Origin: Acanthococcus lagerstroemiae
Lineage: Eukaryota > Arthropoda > Insecta > Hemiptera > Eriococcidae
Direction of reading: 5' to 3'
Assembly (NCBI GenBank): GCA_031841125.1
Contig: CM063106.1
Coordinates: forward strand, 1,984,001 to 2,048,000
Length of the DNA: 64,000 nucleotides
Part shown: in pieces, positions 46,801-56,367 of the stretch
Layout of the letters: every line of letters begins with the position of its first letter
Numbering within the stretch: the first letter of the stretch is position 1
The notes under the pieces: model-generated
Database searches by the model: none
What the model was told of the DNA's origin: nothing
The model's input: the letters and a program-made list of their open reading frames with translations, nothing else
Program-made: the position numbers and the translations under genes

Positions 46801-48149
46801 TTCATTAGGTACTCATGTTGACTTCTGATCTGCCCGGGACATTGAGACATATCTGAATCTGATAATCATTTTTCTCTACTTGTTTGATGAACCGTACCGC
46901 GGGTTCCAAGCTATACCCTTGCTGTATAAATCCATAATTTCAAAAAAGTTATATTATATTTCAATATCCCAATATTTCACTATTATGTATCCATTATTAA
47001 TAAAAATACCTCCCTTTCCTTCGAAAAGTCGGTAAAATGAAGGTATTTATAAATTTCTGACGATTTTTCAAAATAGTCAGCTTTATGAAAAAGCCCTTTG
47101 AATTGCGGGTTGAAGAGACATCCTGCAGCATAGACGTGAGGAAACGAAAACTTGATAAAATAATTAGGCTTTTGAATTGGATTGAATAATAATTCTAGAC
47201 TTAATGCGGTAGGTACCTAATGCAAAAATCATTCGATTATCCTTGCCCCGATTCCGATTGAATTATATTTCACGCAGAGAAAAAATTGCAAATTGAAGGT
47301 CATATATTTGTAAAAGTAAAATACGACTTAGTACACATCTAAATCTTAATTCATCGTGCGGCAGTACCTGTATGTTGATCACTGTCCGTTACATTTTAAA
47401 TTCAAAAACCGAATTACATACCTACGAAAGAGCCCTTGTCCCCAGTACCTTTATGATTTATTATGTCGAAGTTCTTGACTAATTGCAATTTTTGTGTTAC
47501 AAATCTTATTAAATTAGCTTTACTGTATAGGTACTTTTTGAAAGGGCAGAAAAAAGGTAGCTTCGACGTATTTGTTGACGGACTACCCGGATTGCCGGAT
47601 AACATGAAAGTAGACAAAACAGGAAATTTCTATTTGTCGTTGGTTATGGCTAGAGATGACGAGCTTACACCGTCAGTAATTTTAAATGTGGGCAAATATC
47701 CGCTGGTGAGGAAGTTCATTGCTCGGAGCTTGGCACTCGTGCAGACAGCGTTCTCCGTCGCCGACAGCGTATTTCCGCATAAGTTATTCAAACAGGCCGT
47801 CCACGCGGTAAGATTAAACTTTGGAACTTCTACAAATTGGTAGAAAAGCACACCATCGGATGTCCGTTAGTGATAATTTCATCGACGTGAAAATCAAATT
47901 ATCAAATTGTTAACTATATGGTTGTACTTCGTTCAGGTTGGACACACTGAAACATTTAATACTCTGGTGCCGCCAATTCCTCGAGTGACCGTGGTGAAAT
48001 TAAATAAAAATGGAGAAATTATCGACAGTATGCATTCTCTAGACGGACGTATTTCCGGAATAAGTGAAATTGAGATCGTGAACGGTAATGTTTATTTAGG
48101 ATCTCCATTCAATCACTATCTGGCTCGAGTTCGACTGAATAATAATTAA
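31877..48149 (+). CDS. APMAP: Adipocyte plasma membrane-associated protein homologue (APMAP-like)
   Basis: Eight exons agree in phase: 31877-31879 (start codon only, then GTGAGT), 44504-44625, 44739-44944, 45028-45144, 45899-46067, 46552-46686, 47531-47807 and 47937-48149, giving 413 residues against 416 in human APMAP. Exon 2 encodes a short cytosolic tail and one membrane anchor (CVAVFIIFAAAVLFLPGL), a type II topology. The rest is the strictosidine-synthase-like six-bladed propeller: GPESLVYHDGVLYTG, CGRPLGLFID, LYVADAYYGLYKV, VVVASDGKVYWTDS, RLIRYDP, HFANGVALATDESYVIVSES, LPGLPDNMKVDKTGNFY and GNVYLGSPFNHYLARVRL. Human APMAP has esterase activity; Drosophila hemomucin is a relative with a mucin tail, absent here. 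The first exon is inferred: an ATG directly before a donor fits the phase-0 acceptor at 44501-44503 and gives MGLLSFFK. Exons 2-8 are secure. The 12.6-kb first intron is full of repeats. Confidence 0.85.
33065..33228. repeat. Diverged near-palindrome related to MITE family P
   Basis: Both halves carry CTTC(A/G)TGTGAGTAC on the outside and CGCCATTT or AAATGG further in. The centre (GATGTCGAATTGACTAGTCGGATTCGGCATTC) shares its CGAATTGACTA and GTCGGATTCGGCAT blocks with the three 172-bp elements. The arms differ, so it is a distant relative or older copy. Confidence 0.55.
33669..34945. mobile_element. Nonautonomous transposon with ATACAGGGTGTTCC-type ends
   Basis: The left end reads ATACCTGTTGTTCCACGAAA and the right end TTTCGTGGAACACCCTGTAT, followed inward by poly-C and GGGGG tracts. 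A TA duplication is possible on each side. The left half holds a degenerate array of about 60-65 bp units (33720-34310); the right half holds a direct duplication of about 145 bp (about 34307-34455 and 34593-34735) containing CTAGGCCCCTTACCCCCAAA-like sequence. No protein motif is evident in the frames between. Confidence 0.55.
33720..34310. repeat. Degenerate tandem array, about 62-bp unit
   Basis: The phrase TTCCGATGAAATTCTT(C/T)GGAAATTAT followed by (C/T)GGAATTTTT recurs roughly nine times with substitutions and indels. The unit has a coarse internal symmetry (GAAATTC... GAATTTTT). Confidence 0.7.
35878..36138. repeat. GTTACCC-rich inverted-repeat element, copy 1
   Basis: The outer arms read CCCGATGTGCGAACACCCGC on the left and GCGGGTTTTTGCGCGTTCGG on the right. 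The interior has more than a dozen GTAAC or GTTAC words in both orientations, including a palindrome TAGTTACCCATGTAG. A related shorter copy is at 57674-57826. Confidence 0.6.
36299..37703 (+). mobile_element. 5'-truncated R1/I-like non-LTR retrotransposon, copy 1
   Basis: A 14-bp target duplication TATCAGTGGTATGA flanks the copy (36285-36298, 37704-37717). Frames, disrupted by shifts, give the C-terminal part of the ORF2 protein: FVLKGVEIGLCTALKYLGLW and FREHFQRAAEKADRVARQL (end of reverse transcriptase), RKAAMRCVSAYRTVS, then TQVQSGHGCFGTYLY and the terminal zinc finger CAHCNRGAENTPWQTLFEC with W..ER after it. The usual CCHC His is Gln here. The 3' UTR ends GCATCGCCATACGTCCCACC. There is no poly(A) tail. 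Confidence 0.8.
38040..38130. repeat. GCATATTTT-type motif cluster
   Basis: Bases such as AATATGCACATATTTTACAT resemble the subterminal motifs of the hAT-like elements at 19064 and 27269. No matching end was identified. Confidence 0.3.
38760..38935. repeat. Two-copy tandem repeat of about 80 bp
   Basis: GTTGGGAAAA(T/C)CCAACAAGT followed by a T-tract, TTTGC, then GATACTT(G)GGAATT and GAGTTGAG occurs twice in succession, inside the first APMAP intron. Confidence 0.6.
40772..41032 (+). other. Open frame with one membrane-like segment, unrecognised
   Basis: An 86-codon frame includes NVLIVAHIAFLVALHLAWV, a plausible membrane span, and ends TVNCNYL. It lies in the first APMAP intron just before a Helitron. 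No family match, flanking splice sites or codon evidence support it; it is listed only because the hydrophobic stretch is coherent. Confidence 0.15.
41050..42757 (-). mobile_element. Nonautonomous Helitron, 1.7 kb
   Basis: On the minus strand the element starts TCTCTCTATATATTG and ends with a GC-rich hairpin region (GGGCCGCGAAGCCCCCTAG), i.e. hairpin then CTAG. The preceding base is A and the following base is T, the Helitron insertion rule. Ends and internal blocks (GTAGGCTA(C/T)CCCTGGA, GAGCAATT(T)A) match the 506-bp copy at 3342-3847. A G(T)AGGCAACCTGCAG block occurs twice (about 42406 and 42553), pointing to internal duplication. The plus strand is pyrimidine-rich and yields Pro/Ser-rich frames that are not genes. 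No Rep/helicase is present. Confidence 0.75.
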
Positions 48150-49438
48150 ATGGTATGGTTTGTCGTTCGTTGCTTTTGCTGGTGAGTTTTAATTAAAGGC
48201 ATTTAAAAATGTTTCTTATATGTATATTTGCTCCAAATTCTGAATGGAGCCACTCAAATTAATGCGCTCAAACCCTTTTCCACTCAATCAGAATCTTGAG
48301 ATTAGATCTCACATTTTTTTAGATATATTTTTTTTTAATCTATTTAAACCATTGTCACATGGGGCCATTTGGAAACAACTAGAGAAGTAATGCTTTTCGA
48401 AAATTCAGTCACCGTCAGTGCGTAGATGCTCTCCACATTTTTTCTATCCTCGATGACGTTGAAGTATTATACAAAATTCTTATTAAATTTTGGTTGTTCT
48501 TTCACTGACTAAGATTCAAGAAGACCAATTTCAAAACTACATACAATTAACGCAAAGTGAGTATAGAGCATTGGAAAATATTTGATAGTCTTCATCGTGG
48601 TCATGATGTTTGAGTATGGCAGTTCGTAAACTAAAAGTATGGCGTTATGAGAACTGCAACTGATCAAAGATCATAATTATTTGGTCAAATTAAGGAACTG
48701 CAGATAAAGAATACTCGAACATCAGAATATTCTTCCAAAAAAAAACATTTGGTCTTCTCGTGCAGTACTATGTACTATAATTCTTCATCAATAGTAAGAA
48801 GATTTTTAATTTCTATGGAATCAGAGATAATTGCCTGTAAGCCTTTGAAATCATGTAGGTACTTACCTACGAGTAATTATTTTCTTGGAACTCGTTGCTC
48901 TCAAGACCTCCAAGTTACGCTAATTTAATTTTGTAAACCATATTTTTTTCTATGATCGTAACAAGTATATATTTCCCCCGAATATTAAGTAACTTCCATT
49001 CGCTCCTTTAGTTTTAGGTTTATGTAATAATCGGGAATCTTTGACTTACCAGCCGTGCAGTTGGTACCTGAGTTCCATAAATTTAGTTATTGTATAGAAT
49101 GGTGTTGTTGTTACTTTGTTTGTTATTATTATTATTATTATTATCATCGGCATCATTGTTACTATTTAATTGATGTTAATGAAATATGTGAATCTTGAGC
49201 AAAGAACGTGATGACCTGATGACATTTATGAGAAATTTATAAATAAAAACTTCGGAAGTTTTAATACTAGTACTTTTGTACTTACTAATAAAAAATCGAA
49301 TTTTGCATCGAGTGAAGATGATAATATCGGGTATTTAATGGTTAAAAGCAGACGCTAGTGCAATATGCAAGGAGAGGGGTACCGCACCAATGTTATGTCG
49401 AATCTTGGGTGAATATCTGTATTACAGTTGAAAATTAG
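48150..49438. other. APMAP 3' UTR and downstream region
   Basis: No coding exon was recognised. AATAAA within TTTATAAATAAAAACTTCGG at about 49240 is a candidate poly(A) signal about 1.1 kb after the stop codon. A (TTA)n microsatellite lies at about 49122-49143. Confidence 0.4.
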
Positions 49439-49459
49439 TAAATTATGGTTGTAATTCCA

Positions 49460-49570
49460 ATAGTGGCGCCCCTTATCCTGACGCAGGCCCAGTCGGGGTA
49501 TTTCCGGGATAGGGGGTGCGGTGTCCCGGGGCTAATTTGACATGCGTGCATCGCCATACGCTCCACTAGC
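49460..49570 (+). mobile_element. 3'-end fragment of the R1/I-like retrotransposon
   Basis: GGGGTGCGGTGT followed by ATGCGTGCATCGCCATACG matches the 3' terminus of the copies at 36299, 49670 and 52622. Only about 100 bp is recognisable. Confidence 0.5.
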
Positions 49571-49669
49571 CAAAATTTAGCTGCAGAGATTTAAAAAATC
49601 AAACGAAAAATGTTCTGATAGAAATATATTAGGTACATAACAGTCAAGTGTCTGCCATTAGGTATATGG

Positions 49670-50459
49670 TGTGGTGGGACGTATGGCGATGCACGCATGC
49701 CAAAGTGGCCCCTGTGACACCGCACCCCCGGCACTGAAACTACCCTTTCGGGCATCGCATCAGTGCCGAGGGGACCGTTTTGGGGCCGGGCCCGAGCCCC
49801 CATTTCTCCTGACCGGAACGGTGCGCGCGTCCTACCAGGGCCACCACGGGGTTCCCTACTGACCGAGGTCCGCACTCCCAGAGCGCTCGCCTGGAAATTT
49901 CAGGTCCCCCGCAGCCGGACGCGCTGCCTCTTTCTCTTCACTCACTCATCGTATGAGACTCATCCGATGGTAGCTCCAGCCCTTGCACTGCGGGCGAGCT
50001 CGGCTCCAGCCCTGGTGCTACGGGCGAGCTTTGCTGATCGGTATCCGCCGCCGCAGTAGCAACAGCAACTTCAGCTAGTCCTCCTTGCGGCCTCTGTCTC
50101 GACCACTCTGCCTCCATCTTCCTTCGCATGATGGCTGAAACGAAAGCCGACACCCGGTTCCAACCGCTTCGGCTCCTCAACAGCTCCAGGACCAGGGTGT
50201 CCAGCGCAAGACGGTCGATCACGCCGTCCCCGGGATCGATCGTGACCGCCCCATGCCTCTCCTCCTCCCAGGCGTCGCACTCGGACAGCGTATGCCACGG
50301 CGTGTCCTCCTCTCCGCTAGTGCAGTGGGTACACTCGGCGCTTGCTGCCAGCCCCATCCGGTGCAGGTATGACCCGAAACAACCGTGCCCGCTCAAGACC
50401 TGGATCAGGTGGGAGTTCAGGCTCCCGGGTCCACTCGCCTTTCGAAGACCGGGCGAGCC
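49670..50459 (-). mobile_element. 5'-truncated R1/I-like retrotransposon, copy 2
   Basis: An 18-bp perfect target duplication CTGCCATTAGGTATATGG flanks it (49652-49669, 50460-50477). The minus strand encodes the ORF2 C-terminus without interruption: SGHGCFGSYLHRMGL, then the CCHC finger CTHCTSGEEDTPWHTLSEC, WEEERHG, LLRSRSGWNRVSAFVSAIMR, then TAA/TGA and the 3' UTR. It is the best-preserved of the copies and the youngest judging from its duplication. Confidence 0.85.
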
Positions 50460-50477
50460 CTGCCATTAGGTATATGG

Positions 50478-52222
50478 CTTTGCTTTCTGTTTCCTTAATT
50501 TTCCTTCTTTTTCTTTCTTTCTTCGTGTATTTTTCTTTTTTGTGGGTTCCATCCAACTATTTTGTGTACTCGGATATTTACTGGAACACGTTTGTTTCAA
50601 CTTCATGGATAAATCGTATTTAGTTGAGTGGGATATACATACGTTCGAATACTTCCTGCACACTCTGATTCACATTTCACGTGAATTTTTTGTTGACGCG
50701 TTGAATATTTAACCTTGAAAGTTCTAAGTAAGTACTTAATCCAACTGAAAAAGCATGTAGGACGACAAGACGAAGCAATTTTCTTCATGTTAATAAAGGC
50801 AAAGATTATGAGGACTTCTGCGAAATTGCATACATTAATTACCACAAAAATATGATATCGTGTAGGTCGAGACGAATTCCTGCAACGAGAACGATCAGGT
50901 ACCTGTTGAAAAAAAAAATTTTTAAATGAAACCAGACGAAACGAAACCCTGAAAAATTACCAAAAGAATCGTCCTATTGTCAATTTTATGATGTATATAA
51001 TAGGGCCTTAATCGTTGGACGGATGTGTAATATACATTCTATGTGAAATTTTATCCTTGTAGATATAGTTGAAATACTTGCTGCCACTGAAATTTTGAAA
51101 ATGAAAAAATTGAGATTTTTCAAGTTGTAAAAGTATTTTAAATCTACATTACAAAACTCCGACAAAAATTCAGAAATATGACATAACTTAGGTGTAGTAT
51201 GTATTAGGCGTTCAAAATATCTCTGATAACGATTTTTACCATTAGCGAGATAAAATTTTGGGTGAAAAGTAAGTACATATGTAAGTTGCGATTCAAATTA
51301 AATGTGACACCTCCAGTCGATTGCTAGAAATGATTTTAATTTTATTAGAAAACAATATAAAGAATGATACAGTGTTACATCAATAATAACTTACCTAGAA
51401 ATGAAATCGAGAAAATAGAGATTTCAACCACATAAATATGAAAAGCAACTCAAAAATAAGTATATATCTTTCTAAATCATTTTATAATGATTTAGAAAGG
51501 GTTATTTTATAATAACCTTCTATATTCAGTCTTTAAAACGAACTGACGAACATGCATTTACACTGCAACAAGCAACCCATAATCAGTACCTAACAATCCT
51601 TATCGCATAACAATCAAACGAACGTCGAACGCAGCCTGTAGATATCTGAAAATACACTCGTCGTATTTTACACATATGTATATTATCCGCCCACTAGTAA
51701 AAACCGTATTTATACTCAGATTTCTTATGTTAAGCTGGTGACGCCCGTATTAGCATGCGCCTATAGGAAAGCGATGGGATCTACAGTCTTACCTTGTAAA
51801 AAAGTAATGAGTACATGAAATGAACCAACGGATTTAAACTCTAGAATGTATTTTATTTGAGGATGAGCATTTGATAATGTTTCTATATGTATGATGTTTT
51901 TAGTGAAAAGAGTCCAAAGGCTCTAGCATTCGAGGGACAAGTTGCTATATGGTAACGTATCGCTAGTATGCTAGAGCCTTAAGACATGATAAGTCAAAAG
52001 GTAATGTCCCGTGAAACATATACACATGGAAATGTTGACTAATATGTAAGCACTGAAATCCAGGACATTTTTAGTACACATTTTCATGCGGAGTGCGCAT
52101 ACAAATGTCGATGCTGTGTTTACTGTTAACTGTGTACTATACATTTCCATAGACAAAATTATGAACCAGTGTTCAATGGACTTAAAATTCTGCTGACATT
52201 TTAATCTTCAAATATCTACATG
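50478..52222. other. No recognised gene; two adjacent hairpins
   Basis: CTTTCTAAATCATT-TTAT-AATGATTTAGAAAG (51468-51499) is a perfect 14-bp stem, followed at once by GTTATT-TTAT-AATAAC (51501-51516). A second inverted pair, AAGGCTCTAGCAT and ATGCTAGAGCCTT, brackets about 51916-51980. No coding exon was recognised. Confidence 0.5.
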
Positions 52223-52481
52223 TCGAGTGTCTCATGCACACTGGACCTAAGTGACAAAAACTTCGTTTCTTCAGAAGAGCGATTTGAAAATTACAAATAT
52301 AAAATAACGTTGCGTTGTATATGTGGCTCAAATGGTTTACGCCATCTAGCGGGCTAAAAAAGGAAGTAATTCGTAATTTGCGAGTGTAGCCCAATAGAGG
52401 TCATCGGGATCTATAAGAATATGTATTAAACTCATTTTTCGTCAAAATGTCACTTAGGTCAAGTGTGCATGAGACACTCGA
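52223..52481. mobile_element. MITE with 40-bp imperfect inverted ends
   Basis: TCGAGTGTCTCATGCACACT, then GACCTAAGTGAC on the left; the complementary GTCACTTAGGTC, then AGTGTGCATGAGACACTCGA on the right. The flanking bases do not give a clear duplication longer than 2-4 bp. No coding capacity. Confidence 0.65.
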
Positions 52482-52621
52482 TATGTATCGAAATGACTGT
52501 TGTAGTAGAAATATGCAGCGAATTGTCTCGCGTTCAGTAGACGTCGACAAATTTTCATATAGTCGACATTTCAGTTGACATTATAGTTGAGATGTATCGA
52601 CATTACTATCAACATTTTAGT

Positions 52622-52950
52622 ATCCACCACCTGCCTGCGTCGCCACGCGTACCAAGACGAGGAAGTGAGGGGTGAGTGAAGAGGAAGCAAGTCCGGCTGT
52701 GGGGAACCTGAAAAATTTCCAGGCTAGTGCTCGGGGAGCGCAAACCTCGATCAGTAGGGAACCCCATGGTGGCTTTTGTAGGACGCGCGCATCGGAAGCG
52801 GCACGGCGAAATGAGGGCTCGGGCCGGCCTCAAAGCGTCCCTCCGGCCACTGATGTGTTACTCGAAAGAGTAGTTTCCGGGGCCCGAGGGTGCGGTATTT
52901 TAGGGGCCACTCTGGCGTGCGTGCATCGCCATACGTCCCACCACACCATT
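52622..52950 (+). mobile_element. 5'-truncated R1/I-like retrotransposon, copy 3 (3' UTR only)
   Basis: The flanking duplication AACATTTTAGT lies at 52611-52621 and 52951-52961. The sequence matches the 3' UTR of copies 1 and 2: CACCTGCCTGCGTCG, GGGAACCCCATGGTGGC, GTGCATCGCCATACGTCCCA. No coding region is left. Confidence 0.75.
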
Positions 52951-53060
52951 AACATTTTAGTGTCAGTGTATAGAGAAGAATTCCATACAATGAAACAATT
53001 TAAATAACAATGTTTATAATGAGAATTTTTGATCAATTAACTTATTGTCAGAATTCTTAT

Positions 53061-53393
53061 ATAGGCACTAAAACTTGTAGTTCCCAAAGTTGGTAGCCCT
53101 GCGTACTGAAAAGGTGATCATGTACAATTTTCCATAAGATTACAGCAAACTTTAAACGTCTTTAAATCAATTAGAAATTTTGATATTAAGAAAAATCTCG
53201 TCCTACATTTTGTTGTATTGTTACTAAACAATAGAATTACAGTCAGCGCAAGTGGATGGAATAATTTTGGGCCTTTTTTTTGCCTTCCTAAGGATAGCAG
53301 TATTTCCATTTAAAATTATCCATGATCACCCTTTCAGTTTCACCCGCGCAGGTGGTTTTGTAGCGCTATCTAGTGCAGGTTTTATCGCCTATA
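53061..53393. repeat. Tc1/mariner-like MITE, copy 2 of 2
   Basis: It begins TATAGGCACTAAAACTTG and ends TTTTATCGCCTATA. It is close to 18613-18947 over its full length, with scattered substitutions and small indels. Confidence 0.65.
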
Positions 53394-54069
53394 GTTGGGT
53401 TTAATACAATATGTTCCAAAGTATTTACTAGATATAAAAACTGGGGGAAAAAAGAAGAAAAAAAGGAAAAGAAATTAGTTTGATACAAATATTGATGCTT
53501 CTGTCAACGTCGGCAGTGTTTCCACAGGTAAGGGCGTAAGAAGTCGAAATGGCTGTTTAAACTTTCTAAAAAATTTTAAAGGTTTTGACGCGAGTACGTT
53601 AACGAGTTCGCATTAATGAAAACGTTAGAATGAATTTGGAAAATGGTAACGTCGTGTGCTCGCCCTGGGATCAACAGTAGGGAAGGTGGTCGTTTTCTCC
53701 GTAGAATTGTTGGCAATAGAACAGAATTCCGTTGATCTCAGCCGGTCCAAGAAAAAAAAATCTATCTTAGATTTAAAATTTTATAAAATGACAACACGGC
53801 AGTGTTTGTTACCTACATGAAGAGAATTTCACATCGCTCTGCCCGGATTATTCGGAACTGCCTACGTACATTAATAACAAAGTATTGTCCGTAATCTTAT
53901 GGATAACTGTATACCAACTTCGTTTAACGGTAACAGCGTATAATCATTTATTAAGGAAATTTAAACGTCCGATTTCCATCGATTACGCAATGGTGGGCTC
54001 GGTTAAATCCCATGACATCGCTCACGAATTATAAAAAATTCACGAGTAATGTCACACGTCATGGCTTAA

Positions 54070-54360
54070 CTTACAGTTATAGTACATGGGGTCGAGAACA
54101 GGACAACGTTTTCGTAAGTGACATATCATGTATATCAAATATTTGGTTTTTGTTTTTTTTTGGTCGCCCAATTATTTCTTGATATCATTTTGATTATAAA
54201 TTTTAAATTGTGGCACTTGGGGAGGAGGCAGGACAAAATTTTGTAAATAATATCATGCATATCGTTTATTAGGTTTTTCAAATCGCCAAATCCATTTCTA
54301 ATATTTTGAACTTAAATTCAAAGTTATGGCAATTAGAGGAGAGAGCAGGACGGAATTAAG
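54070..54360. repeat. Degenerate tandem repeat, about 110-120 bp unit, about 2.5 copies
   Basis: Recurring words are GAGG(A/C)...GCAGGACAAAATTTTGTAAAT or AACAGGACAACGTTTTCGTAA, ATATCATG(T/C)ATATC, TT(G/A)GTTTTT, TCGCC and AAATT(C/T)(A)AA(A)GTT(A)TGGCA. It lies 2 kb upstream of the legumain-like gene. Confidence 0.5.
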
Positions 54361-56275
54361 TAACTTACCTAATTTTTACCAAAAAATTAAAATGAGCCGA
54401 TTTCATGAAAAGCTCAGTTTCCTTTTGTTTTGAAGCATTAGTTTTATCCAACGAATTCATAACCACAGGCGCTCATTTCATATAGACCAGCTTGATTGCA
54501 TGTAAAAATAATCTATCTTCAGGTCACTGCAGAGGGTCTTCCAACATCTTATTTCCAGTCTGAAATTTCCTAACAGTGGGTTTAAGAATCGCATTGCCAT
54601 TAGGCATGTGCACAGTTCCGGATCCTGAAATACGAACATCTATTATAGGCCTTGATAAAGCAGCCTCAGCTTTATTTAGTCTTAACCAAAAAAGTATATT
54701 GTAAGACTAGATAGTTCACGTACAATACAACAGCGTGTTGCATATATTCTTACGTAATTTTATTTATCTTAGATGCAGGTATAAAGTTTAAGTAGGTACT
54801 TTTAATTCATCCTGGTATCTAGCATCTAAGCTTTTAGCTCCGAGGTACCAAATTCGTTTGGTTCTAGTTTGATCAACTCGATCCGTATTCGTGGAATTAT
54901 CTAGAAATTGTATTAATGGGGCTGTTGACAGCAGTGATTTGCAGTACCTTGCGATTGCACCCCGACAAATGTGGTATTATCTGTGAAGGAGTATAATGTG
55001 GGGTGGCCAGATATTCCGAAATTCTATGCCTCGCTTTTCAGATGAGATAAACTGGTTTCGAAACTTGGAACATGTTTTTGGAAACGTATGTATAATGGTC
55101 TCGGATTTTGAAAACAACGAAATGCGTACGTACAATTACCTAGTCGAATAATTTACAATTTCGTTGACTGATTCTGATTTTTCTTCATTTCTACAAATTG
55201 CAATTTGGTTTTTTGACTCATCACAGGACATGTTCCTGTGACGTTTAAAATAGGTAATCTCTATTAGCTTATTATTTTCGGACCTATTTATTCATTTTCA
55301 ACGAAAACTTTTGACAAGTAAGATGAGGGAATTTGGGTATGTTGAAAAAAAAAAGGTTTCGAGAATTTTGCCTGAAAATCTAGCTACCCCAAGTATAATC
55401 TCAAAAGGCCAGGGACATTTTCGTATAGGTTAAGAATAGAAGGGCGTCCAAAAATATTCTACTACGATGCTTCTTTTTCGAATTGAAAATTTTCTGTTCT
55501 ATCCATTATAAACTCTATAATGGCTTAACGTAGGTATAACATACATAGTTAGGTGTACAACAAACGAAAAAAAAAAGCGACGACCAAAACCTAGATTTTT
55601 TTTTTGCTGAAATCTAATAACCGTCCTTCTGTCCTTTTCTAATGAAAGCCGTTCGTAGCACCTTATCGTAATAAAATTATATTCTCATCTAAGATTCTGT
55701 AATAAGCACATTCAGTACAAATTCAATACGACGAACGCGATACAAACCGGGACATAACTAATATGTACATACGAGTATAGGTTCCACGAGTCGTGATCTA
55801 TACGGATTCGTCGTATAATCGATGTGCTACTTGGAAACTTTTCTCTTCTCCCCCCCCCCTCCCCCCTTCTTTAGACGATTCATTTGATGATCAACACATA
55901 CAAGCAAACAACTTTAGCTTAGGTACTATAGTGAGAACATCGCATGTATAAGAAAAGTGTGTATCCACAGGCATTAATTCTTTCGGAGAAAATTTACACT
56001 CTTTAAGCGGTACCTACCTACTTGAAAATTTTCAGCTACCTATATCTAGTCAGCCTGCGTCAAGCAAAAATGTGAGTTCAATTTTCTTAATAGTCTATAT
56101 ACCTTAATTTGGTTTCGTGAAATTAAATTGTTCGAAGAAATATGTCACTTTTCACGAGAGTTACTCCGGACAATTCGAGACAATCGGTGTAATAAAACGT
56201 TTCAAGAGCACTTATTCCGATAGTCATATCTTTGAGTGTGCTTAATTCTTTTCTGGGGTACTTGATTTCTTCATC

Positions 56276-56284
56276 TATATAAAA
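56276..56284 (+). promoter_or_regulatory. Candidate TATA box of the legumain-like gene
   Basis: TATATAAAA lies 84 bp upstream of the likely first codon (56368). An insect initiator-like TCAGT follows at 56319-56323, about 43 bases from the TATA core, farther than the usual 30. A TATA promoter would suit a strongly or tissue-specifically expressed secreted protein. Confidence 0.4.
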
Positions 56285-56367
56285 TAAAAAATTATTGCCA
56301 CCATTTGTTCTTACCTGTTCAGTTGTTGTGATATTAGCGTTGTCGTTGTAGTGTATTATTGAAAAAC

